Shown here: positions 5,206 through 10,566 of the stretch, piece by piece
Layout of the letters: the number at the start of each line of letters is the position of its first letter
Position numbering within the stretch: position 1 is the stretch's first letter
Source of the DNA: JBBRHF01 sp038223055
Lineage (GTDB): Bacteria; Actinomycetota; Actinomycetes; JACCUZ01
NCBI GenBank assembly: GCA_038223055.1
Contig: JBBRHF010000154.1
Location: 1-10,566, forward strand
DNA: 10,566 nucleotides
Reading direction: 5' to 3'
Notes under the pieces: model-generated
The model's input: the letters and a program-made list of their open reading frames with translations, nothing else
Told to the model about the DNA's origin: nothing
The model's database searches: none
Translations under genes and position numbers: made by a program

Positions 5206-7518
5206 GTGAACAACGACGACGAGCTCCGAGCCGAGGCCGAGACGGTGCTGCGCGCCCTGGCCGGCGAGAACGCCACCTTGCGCGCCGACCAGTGGCAGGC
5301 GGTCCGGGCATTGGCGGTGGATCGCCGGCGCGTCCTCGTCGTCCAGCGCACCGGCTGGGGCAAGTCGGCGGTCTACTTCGTGGCGACCGCGCTGCTCCGA
5401 GCCCGTGGCGCCGGGGCCACGGTCATCGTCAGTCCCCTGCTGGCGCTCATGCGCAACCAGGTCGCCGCTGCAGAGCGAGCCGGCATCCGGGCACGCACCA
5501 TCAACTCGGCCAACGTGGAGACGTGGTCCGCGGTTCGGGCTGAGGTCGCGGCCGGCACCGTCGACGTCCTGCTGGTGAGCCCAGAGCGGTTGAACAACCC
5601 CGACTTCCGGGACACCGTGCTGCCCCAGCTAGCAGCGACGACCGGCCTGCTGGTCGTCGACGAGGCGCACTGCATCTCAGACTGGGGGCACGACTTCCGT
5701 CCCGACTATCGCCGAATCCGGACCCTGCTCGCCGATCTCGCGCCGGGCGTGCCGGTGCTCGCGACGACAGCGACCGCCAATGCTCGCGTCGTCGGCGATG
5801 TCGCCGAGCAGCTCGCGCACGACGGCGAGCAGACCGTCGTCTTGCGCGGCTCGCTTGAGCGGACCAGCCTGCGACTAGCCGTGCTGCGGCTGCCGAGCGA
5901 CGCCCATCGGCTCGCCTGGCTCGAGCAGCACCTCGAAGCCCTCCCGGGTTCAGGCATCATCTATGCGCTGACCGTGGCCCAGACGGACGAGGTGGCGTCC
6001 TACCTGCGCGAGCGGGGCCATGTCGTCGCGGCCTATTCCGGTCGCACCGAGACGGCCGACCGGCTGGCCGCCGAGGACGACCTGCTGGCAAACCGGGTCA
6101 AGGCCCTGGTGGCGACCTCCGCGCTGGGGATGGGCTTCGACAAGCCCGACCTGGGCTTCGTCGTTCACCTGGGCGCGCCTCAGTCGCCGATCGCCTACTA
6201 CCAGCAGGTGGGCCGGGCCGGCCGGGCGCTCACCGAGGCGCACGTCCTGCTGCTGCCCGGCGAGCAGGACGAGGCGATCTGGCGCTACTACGCGAGCGTC
6301 GGGTTCCCGGCCCAAGAGCAGGTGCGGGCGACGCTGTCCGTTCTCGACGACCAGAGTGCCCGCACCACCGCACCCATCTCGACCCCCGCCCTTGAGGTTC
6401 AGGTCGACCTTTCCCGGTCCCGGCTCGACACGATGCTCAAGGTCCTCGACGTGGATGGCGCCGTCCGCCGGGTGCGCGGCGGGTGGGTGTCCACCGGCAT
6501 GCCGTGGGCCTACGACGCCGACCGCTATGCCCGCGTGGCGCAAGCCCGAACGCAGGAGCAGCAGGCCATGCGCGACTACATCTCGACGACCGGATGCCGG
6601 ATGGCCTTTCTGCGCCGGGAGCTCGACGACCCGGCGGCCGGTGAGACCTGCGGCCGGTGCGACCGGTGCGCCGGACCGTTCTGGTCCACCGAGGTGAGCC
6701 TTCCTGCCCTGGCGCAGAGCACCGCCCGGATGGCCCGACCAGGGGTCGCGGTGGAGCCTCGACGGATGTGGCCGACGGGCCTGGACAGCGCCGGACTGCC
6801 GTTGCACGGAAAGATTCCGGCCGGCGAACAGTGCGCCGAGGGTCGGGTGGTGGCCAGGCTGTCCGACGTCGGCTGGGGGACGGTTCTGCGCCGGCTGCTC
6901 GTTGCGGGCGACGGCCTCGACAGCCTCGACGGCGACGGCGATGGACCCGCCGAGGGACCTAGGCGCGATCCCGCCGAGGGACCCAGGCGCGATCCCGGCG
7001 ACGATCGCCGCGCCGGACCGGACCACCGAGCCACGACGGCAGACCGCCGACCCACGACGACAGACCACAGACCCAAGGCGGCAGACCACAGACCCCGGGC
7101 GACAGACCAAGAGGTGCCCGAGAACGTGTTCGCCGCCGTCGTTGAGGTGCTGCGCGGCTGGCCGTGGGACCACCGGCCCGCCGGAGTCGTCGCCATGGCG
7201 TCGGACGAGCGGCCGGTTCTCGTCTCGTCGCTGGCCCAGCGCATCGCCGACACCGGTCGGATGAGTTTTCTGGGGACCGTCGGACGGATCCGCGGCGCAC
7301 CTCAGCGCAGCAACAGCGCCCAACGTGTCCGGGCGCTGTTCGGTGGCTTCTCCCTCGACGCCGACCTGTGCGAGCGACTGGCGGCAGTGGGCGGCGCACC
7401 CATCCTGCTCGTCGACGACGTGGTCGAGAGCGGATGGACAGCCGCGCTGGCCGGTCGCGAGTTGAGGCTCGCGGGCGCGTCCGCCGTGCTTCCGTTTGCC
7501 CTGGCCCAGCGGGCCTGA
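5206..7518 (+). CDS. recQ: RecQ-family DNA helicase with PRTase-like C-terminus
   Basis: 770 residues from GTG 5206; an AGGGA stretch sits just upstream. This is an ATP-driven 3'-5' superfamily 2 helicase for DNA repair and recombination intermediates. Motif I is RTGWGKS (48-54, K53), with Trp where GGGKS is usual. Motif II is DEAH (152-155), followed by the RecQ loop SDWGHDFRPDY (158-168). Motif VI is QQVGRAGR (333-340). The zinc-binding region has C464, C482, C485 and C488. No HRDC domain is evident, nor a clear winged helix, although the DLSRSRLDTMLKVLDVDGAV part may be one. After a charged, repeat-built linker (about 575-635) comes a phosphoribosyltransferase-like domain. It includes RPVLVSSLAQRIA, NSAQRV and the PRPP-loop-like ILLVDDVVESGWT (733-745, D737, D738). 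I recall this tail in other actinobacterial RecQ proteins; its catalytic role is unknown. Confidence 0.93.
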   Translation: MNNDDELRAEAETVLRALAGENATLRADQWQAVRALAVDRRRVLVVQRTGWGKSAVYFVATALLRARGAGATVIVSPLLALMRNQVAAAERAGIRARTINSANVETWSAVRAEVAAGTVDVLLVSPERLNNPDFRDTVLPQLAATTGLLVVDEAHCISDWGHDFRPDYRRIRTLLADLAPGVPVLATTATANARVVGDVAEQLAHDGEQTVVLRGSLERTSLRLAVLRLPSDAHRLAWLEQHLEALPGSGIIYALTVAQTDEVASYLRERGHVVAAYSGRTETADRLAAEDDLLANRVKALVATSALGMGFDKPDLGFVVHLGAPQSPIAYYQQVGRAGRALTEAHVLLLPGEQDEAIWRYYASVGFPAQEQVRATLSVLDDQSARTTAPISTPALEVQVDLSRSRLDTMLKVLDVDGAVRRVRGGWVSTGMPWAYDADRYARVAQARTQEQQAMRDYISTTGCRMAFLRRELDDPAAGETCGRCDRCAGPFWSTEVSLPALAQSTARMARPGVAVEPRRMWPTGLDSAGLPLHGKIPAGEQCAEGRVVARLSDVGWGTVLRRLLVAGDGLDSLDGDGDGPAEGPRRDPAEGPRRDPGDDRRAGPDHRATTADRRPTTTDHRPKAADHRPRATDQEVPENVFAAVVEVLRGWPWDHRPAGVVAMASDERPVLVSSLAQRIADTGRMSFLGTVGRIRGAPQRSNSAQRVRALFGGFSLDADLCERLAAVGGAPILLVDDVVESGWTAALAGRELRLAGASAVLPFALAQRA
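6946..6993 (+). repeat. 24-bp tandem duplication in the recQ linker
   Basis: Units 6946-6969 and 6970-6993 differ at one base (T/C at a third codon position) and encode PAEGPRRD twice (residues 581-596). A partial third unit (PGDD) follows. The near-perfect identity suggests a recent duplication. Confidence 0.9.
7021..7104 (+). repeat. Four 21-bp repeats encoding a DxRxxxx heptad linker
   Basis: Four units (7021-7041, 7042-7062, 7063-7083, 7084-7104) encode DHRATTA, DRRPTTT, DHRPKAA and DHRPRAT, and a fifth begins with DQ. They are in frame, strongly basic/acidic mixed and Pro-containing, and lie between the helicase part and the PRTase-like domain. They probably form a disordered tether. 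Confidence 0.9.
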
Positions 7519-7535
7519 GCCATCCGGGCGCACAA

Positions 7536-7590
7536 CGTCCGGGCAAACGGCGGGTCTAGCCGAAGGGCTAGCCGCGCGCGTGCCCGGACG
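7536..7590. terminator. Large hairpin between convergent recQ and Rpf genes
   Basis: A perfect 10-bp outer inverted repeat cgtccgggca (7536-7545) / tgcccggacg (7581-7590) encloses an inner perfect stem ctagcc-gaag-ggctag (7556-7571). It lies 18 bp after the recQ stop and 28 bp before the end of the opposing gene. No T-run follows on either strand, so it fits the T-less hairpin terminators common in high-GC bacteria. Confidence 0.65.
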
Positions 7591-7618
7591 CTGGTGCTGC
7601 CGGTGCGGCCGTGCTAGG

Positions 7619-8254
7619 TCAGCCGACGCGCAGGTGCTGCCCGGGGTGGATCAGACCGGGGTTGCCGCCGATCGTGGCACTGTTGATCCGGTAGAGCGCG
7701 TTCCAGCCACCAGGCACATGCGCGCGGTTGGCGATGGCCGCGAGGGTGTCCCCACGGAGTACGACGACGGTCTGACCGGCGGCCAGGCGGCGCACGACTG
7801 CCGTGCGGTGCGCGGGGGCCTTGCGAACCTTGGACCTCGACGGGCGCACGTCGGTGGACGTGGCGGACCCGCGGGCGTCGGCCGAGCTCAGGCCCAGGCG
7901 GCGCGAGCAGGCGGGCCAGGGCGACCAGCCGCGGGCGTCGAGCACGCGCTCCGCCACGACGATCTGCTCGGACTTGGCGGCGAGGTCGGGGCGGGAGGCA
8001 TAGCTTCCGCCGCCGTTGGACAGCCAGGTGCCCCGGTCGAACTGCACGCCACCGTAGTAGCCGTTGCCGGTGTTGATGGCCCAGTTGCCGCCGCTCTCGC
8101 ACCGCGCCAGGCGATCCCAGGTGCTGGTGGTGGCGGCGTCGGCAGACGACACACCGACGAGGGGGATGACAGCGACCAGGGGAACGGTCGCAAGACTAAA
8201 GTTGCGGATCCTGTGGTTGGCCTTGCGGTGACGACCGCGTTCGATGCCGGACAT
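7619..8254 (-). CDS. Secreted Rpf-like transglycosylase with LysM domain
   Basis: 211 residues from ATG 8254-8252, preceded by AGGAG with a seven-base gap; the longer upstream frame crosses the riboswitch and is not used. A basic N-terminus (RGRHRKANHRIRN) and hydrophobic core ending SSADAA (36-41) form a signal peptide, probably cut near residue 40. The resuscitation-promoting-factor domain covers about 44-118: WDRLARCESGGNW (46-58) with catalytic E53, then GYYGGVQFDRGTW. C52 and C116 are expected to form the conserved disulfide. A basic Ser/Arg linker leads to a LysM domain (about 160-211) containing RGDTLAAIANR and ending HPGQHLRVG, which binds peptidoglycan. The predicted role is cleavage of peptidoglycan glycan strands during growth or revival from dormancy. 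It sits behind a c-di-AMP riboswitch, as rpf genes often do in Actinobacteria. Confidence 0.93.
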   Translation of the reverse strand: MSGIERGRHRKANHRIRNFSLATVPLVAVIPLVGVSSADAATTSTWDRLARCESGGNWAINTGNGYYGGVQFDRGTWLSNGGGSYASRPDLAAKSEQIVVAERVLDARGWSPWPACSRRLGLSSADARGSATSTDVRPSRSKVRKAPAHRTAVVRRLAAGQTVVVLRGDTLAAIANRAHVPGGWNALYRINSATIGGNPGLIHPGQHLRVG

Positions 8255-8263
8255 AGGTGAACT

Positions 8264-8390
8264 CCTCTCGCCGCCTGCGGAGTTAGCTGTCGGGTTCAGG
8301 CGAGAGGTGCCTGGTCGCACGTCGGCGACTTGACCCCTAGGACGTCGAGACGCCCAGGTTGGGTCCCCCACTCCTGCCCAGTGGCGATGA
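8264..8390 (-). promoter_or_regulatory. c-di-AMP riboswitch (ydaO-yuaA class)
   Basis: Read on the minus strand, the leader of the Rpf gene contains the invariant blocks of this class in order: GGGGGACCCA (8369-8360), then AGGGGTCAAGTCGCC, then GAACCCGACAGCTAAC (8297-8282) followed by CTCCGCAGGCGG. The closing stem can form between TCGCC (8387-8383) and GGCGA (8272-8268). The same 3' strand, as GGCGAGAGG (8272-8264), can instead pair perfectly with CCTCTCGCC (8307-8299), a pairing that takes in part of the AGGAG ribosome binding site (8266-8262). The two pairings exclude each other, which gives a switch at the level of translation. The ligand is known for the class; the direction of control in this leader is not settled by the sequence. 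Confidence 0.88.
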
Positions 8391-8467
8391 CAAAAAGATC
8401 TCGCGTGGCGGGCAGGACTCGGCGTGCCAAGCAAGAGCCGCCAGGGGATCCTGTGCGGCAAAGGTCC

Positions 8468-8497
8468 AGACTAGGGTGCGAATCGTTGTCGACGCAA
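8468..8497 (-). promoter_or_regulatory. Promoter for the Rpf riboswitch leader
   Basis: On the minus strand TTGCGT (8497-8492) and TAGTCT (8473-8468) are separated by 18 bp. Transcription would begin near 8461, giving a leader of about 207 nt that contains the whole riboswitch. The -10 is a TANNNT match and the -35 a partial match. Confidence 0.5.
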
Positions 8498-8608
8498 ACT
8501 GTCGGCGACGATGTGATGAAGCCCACATGACGCACGAGCGACGTACGAGGGACCTCCGATGGTCGGTGACATCACGTGCATCGGCACCGCACGAGGCATC
8601 CTTGAGGG

Positions 8609-9034
8609 GTGCCGGGAGATCTGTTGGTCCGAGGATCCGTCGTCATCCCCGAGGCCGAACTGCGCTGGCGGTTCTCCCGATCCAGCGGACCGGGTGGCCA
8701 GTCGGTCAACACGTCGGACTCGCGGGCCGAGCTGTCCTTCGACGTGGGCGCGAGCGCGGCCCTGAGCCCGCCGCTCAAGGCCCGCGTTCTGGGCCGGCTC
8801 GGACACCGCCTGGTCGCCGGAGTTCTCACCGTCGCCGCCTCCGAACAGCGCTCACAACTGCAGAACCGGCACGCCGCCGAAGAGCGGTTAGTGGCGCTGC
8901 TGGACGCCGCCATCGCGCCCCCGCCGAAACGCCGTCGACCCACCAAGCCATCCCGTGGTGCGGTTCAGCGCCGCCTAGACGCCAAGAAGAGCAGGGCGCA
9001 GACCAAGCGGATGCGCCGCTCACTGGACGACTGA
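8609..9034 (+). CDS. arfB: Alternative ribosome-rescue factor ArfB (GGQ hydrolase)
   Basis: 141 residues. Release-factor-like domain with FSRSSGPGGQSVNTSDSR (22-39) and the catalytic GGQ at 29-31, which hydrolyses peptidyl-tRNA on ribosomes stalled without a stop codon. The basic C-terminal tail (KRRRPTKPSRG, then RRLDAKKSRAQTKRMRR, about 108-137) is the part that enters the empty mRNA channel in ArfB/YaeJ proteins. The short length and single domain separate it from full release factors. GTG 8609 is chosen because VRGSVVIPEAELRWRF follows directly as in relatives, but GAGGGG lies right against the GTG, too close for a usual ribosome binding site, so a leaderless or slightly different start is possible. 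It is divergent from the Rpf transcript and convergent with the aldo/keto reductase. Confidence 0.93.
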   Translation: MPGDLLVRGSVVIPEAELRWRFSRSSGPGGQSVNTSDSRAELSFDVGASAALSPPLKARVLGRLGHRLVAGVLTVAASEQRSQLQNRHAAEERLVALLDAAIAPPPKRRRPTKPSRGAVQRRLDAKKSRAQTKRMRRSLDD

Positions 9035-9042
9035 GACCAACG

Positions 9043-9076
9043 CGCTGGAGGACCGAGACCAACCGGCCGTCCAGCG
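9043..9076. terminator. Hairpin between arfB and the aldo/keto reductase gene
   Basis: cgctgga (9043-9049) pairs with tccagcg (9070-9076), and further inner pairs (ccg with cgg) shorten the loop. It lies within the 53-bp gap between two convergent stops and can serve both strands. There is no T-run. The 9-mer gagaccaac occurs at 9033-9041 and 9055-9063. Confidence 0.5.
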
Positions 9077-9087
9077 CCGCGGTCCCG

Positions 9088-9951
9088 TCAGGACGCGGAC
9101 AGCTCGGCGATCTCGTCGGCCCCCAGCGTCAGATCGACGGCGTCGACCGAGTCGCGGATGGTCGCCGCCCGGCTCGAGCCGGGGATCGGGATGATCCGGG
9201 GCGACAGCGCCAGCATCCATGCCAGGGTGACCTGCTGCGGGCTGACGCCGTGAGCCGCCGCGACTCGGGCGAACGCCCCGTGCGCGGAACCGAGATCGCC
9301 GGCCTTGGCGATGCCGCCGAGCGGGCTCCACGGCAGGAAGGCGATGCCCATCACGTCGCACAACTCGAGCTCGGCCTGGCTGGACCGGAACGCCGGAGAG
9401 AACTGGTTCTGGACCGAGACCAGCCGCCCACCGAGGATCTCGTTGGCCTGCTCGATCTGCCCCGGGTTGGCGTTCGAGATGCCGGCCATGACGATCTTGC
9501 CGGCGTCTAGCAGGCCGGCCAGCGCTCCGACCGACTCGGCGTAGGGCACCTTGGGGTCGGGACGGTGGAACTGGTAGAGCCCGATGGCCTCGACATCGAG
9601 CCGCTTGAGTGACGCGTCGCACGCCTCACGCAGGTGCACAGGCGAGCCGTCAAGGTCCCAGGCGCCCCCGCCCGGACGGGTGTGGCCGCCCTTGGTGGCC
9701 ACCAGAACGTCGTTCGCGTCGCCACTGTAGGAGGCGAGCGCCTCCGCGATGAGCACCTCGTTGTGCCCCACGTCCGAGGAGTCCACGTGGTAGGCGTCGG
9801 CGGTGTCGATGAGCGTGACCCCGGCGTCCAGCGCCGCGTGGATCGTGGCAACCGACTGGGCTCGATCCTCCGGTCGGCCCTCGATCGAGAGCGGCATCCC
9901 GCCGAGCCCGATAGCGCTGACGGTGCGGTCTCCGAGGGTACGTGTCTGCAT
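9088..9951 (-). CDS. Aldo/keto reductase
   Basis: 287 residues from ATG 9951-9949 with AGGAGG nine bases upstream. It is an NAD(P)H-dependent oxidoreductase with a (beta/alpha)8 barrel. The catalytic tetrad is visible as D49 and Y54 (LIDTADAYHVD), K87 (VATKGGH) and H129 (YQFHRPDP). The cofactor end shows GISNANPGQIEQAN and, near the C-terminus, IIPIPGSSRAATIRDSV, the usual 2'-phosphate/adenine binding region. The opening RTLGDRTVSAIGLGGMPLS is typical of the AKR family close to YhdN/PdxI-like members. It is cytosolic and of full family length. The physiological substrate cannot be told. It is divergent from the decayed polymerase gene, with about 200 bp between them. Confidence 0.93.
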   Translation of the reverse strand: MQTRTLGDRTVSAIGLGGMPLSIEGRPEDRAQSVATIHAALDAGVTLIDTADAYHVDSSDVGHNEVLIAEALASYSGDANDVLVATKGGHTRPGGGAWDLDGSPVHLREACDASLKRLDVEAIGLYQFHRPDPKVPYAESVGALAGLLDAGKIVMAGISNANPGQIEQANEILGGRLVSVQNQFSPAFRSSQAELELCDVMGIAFLPWSPLGGIAKAGDLGSAHGAFARVAAAHGVSPQQVTLAWMLALSPRIIPIPGSSRAATIRDSVDAVDLTLGADEIAELSAS

Positions 9952-10158
9952 GTGGCGGTGCCTCCTGGGGCGTTGGTTGTCGTTCCGGGTCGCTGACGCT
10001 CTTCCATCGCTCCTGCCCAGAGGTCGCCCGGGCAATCATCCTCGGCGGGGCAAGATCCACAGATGCCCGCGGACCAGCACCCCGCAAACCCGCCAGTCGG
10101 CATCGAACCGAGGCAGATCGTCTCGGCCCTGGCTGCGGCTGGGGTGCACCACGGAACC

Positions 10159-10566
10159 ATGGTCGCGCTGGCGGTGACGCAGGACGGCCTCGGCCTGGCC
10201 GCGGGCGACCGGCGGCGGCCGGCGTGCACCTGACCGGGTGCTGGGACCTGGCCGCGGTGGAGCAGGAGCGCCGGCTGCGCGTCGAGCGACCGGAACTGCG
10301 GGCCGCGACGAGACCGTGCACCGCCACCTGCGCGGATCTGGCCGGCGCAGCCAGCCGGGCCGGCCCGACCAGCCCGACCAGCCCGACCGTCCCGATCTGC
10401 GCAACCCTGCCCAGGTCCGCGCCCTGCCGCGGGACATCGGCATCGACGTGCCTAACACGCATTCCTGGCGGCTCGAACGGCTGCGTGACGTGCATCCGTC
10501 CGTTCCCGCGCTGCTGGCCTGGCGGCGGTCCGAGCGGATCGCCACGACGTACTGATATGCACGGTT
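10159..10566 (+). pseudogene. Decayed 3'-5' exonuclease/DNA polymerase (family A), partial
   Basis: Pieces of the actinobacterial two-domain exonuclease/polymerase appear in three different frames. Frame 1 has MVALAVTQDGLGLAA (from ATG 10159), resembling the protein's start. Frame 3 has AAAGVHLTGCWDLAAV (from about 10212), like the exonuclease part. Frame 2 has DLRNPAQVRAL, then DIGIDVPNTHSWRLERLRD and ALLAWRRSERIATTY, a recognisable stretch before the polymerase core. That last piece stops at TGA 10553-10555, although the reading resumes YAR; relatives have IATTYGY, so one base change (GGA to TGA) explains the stop. The pieces are far closer together than in an intact gene, so internal deletions are also needed. 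The rest lies beyond the window. The upstream frame from ATG 10063 adds 32 residues that I do not recognise. The family is called from memory of its motifs. Confidence 0.68.
10364..10390 (+). repeat. Three 9-bp tandem repeats in the polymerase remnant
   Basis: cccgaccag occurs at 10364-10372 and 10373-10381, then cccgaccgt at 10382-10390. In frame 2 it encodes a PDQ/PDR series just before the DLRNPAQV block. Confidence 0.85.

Noticed and set aside
5096..5311. N-terminal extension of DUF4192 to 5311
   Set aside because: It would overlap the recQ start by over 100 bases and is Arg/Pro-rich; the DUF4192 signature begins right after the ATG at 5095.
7021..7104. Regular 21-bp repeats considered as a CRISPR-like or regulatory array
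   Set aside because: The units are contiguous without spacers, in frame, and encode a linker in recQ.
5950..7533. Long minus-strand open frame (over 500 codons) opposite recQ
   Set aside because: It lies entirely against a gene with all helicase motifs; long antisense frames are expected in such GC-rich DNA, and it has no family-like motif.
8359..9510. Long plus-strand frame across the riboswitch, arfB and the aldo/keto reductase
   Set aside because: It crosses a non-coding leader and two genes with clear families in other frames; its Arg-rich composition is that of a shadow frame.

Overview
The window is about 10.6 kb of chromosomal DNA from a high-GC Gram-positive bacterium (Actinomycetota). 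I infer this from the very GC-rich codon use, the frequent GTG starts, and several families typical of that phylum: a TIGR03086 metal-binding protein, DUF4192, a RecQ with a phosphoribosyltransferase-like tail, an Rpf-like resuscitation factor behind a c-di-AMP riboswitch, and a remnant of the actinobacterial 3'-5' exonuclease/DNA polymerase. An affiliation near Micrococcales/Intrasporangiaceae is a guess from memory of similar proteins. There are no tRNA or rRNA genes, insertion sequence, prophage gene or CRISPR array.

Layout. 1-1454 (+): the end of a PlsC-type acyltransferase gene, overlapping by ATGA a Nudix hydrolase that carries a C-terminal NYN/PIN-like domain. 1462-2022 (-): a TIGR03086/DinB-type protein, convergent with the Nudix gene. 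2170-2839 (+): a well-formed promoter with a dyad over its -10 element, then a small four-helix membrane protein gene broken by one extra base, overlapping a 70-residue XRE regulator. 3144-3947 (+): a lipoprotein metzincin protease flanked by 16-bp tandem duplications. 3995-5095 (-): DUF4192. 5206-7518 (+): RecQ helicase with a repeat-built linker and a PRTase-like domain. 7619-8254 (-): a secreted Rpf/LysM cell-wall enzyme behind a c-di-AMP riboswitch (about 8264-8390) and its own promoter. 8609-9034 (+): ribosome-rescue hydrolase ArfB. 9088-9951 (-): aldo/keto reductase. 10159-10566 (+): decayed family-A exonuclease/polymerase gene running off the edge.

Most genes are independent housekeeping or stress functions, arranged divergently or convergently with hairpins between several convergent ends. 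The likely co-transcribed pairs are acyltransferase-Nudix and membrane protein-XRE. The best regulatory logic is at the Rpf gene: the leader shows conserved aptamer sequence, and the strand that would close the aptamer can instead pair so as to cover the ribosome binding site.

I did not find a convincing undescribed defence or mobile system. The items most worth a second look are the Nudix-NYN fusion, the competing pairings in the riboswitch leader, the frameshifted membrane gene beside an intact regulator, the polymerase remnant, and the unusual number of short perfect or near-perfect tandem duplications (units of 9-24 bp) across the window.
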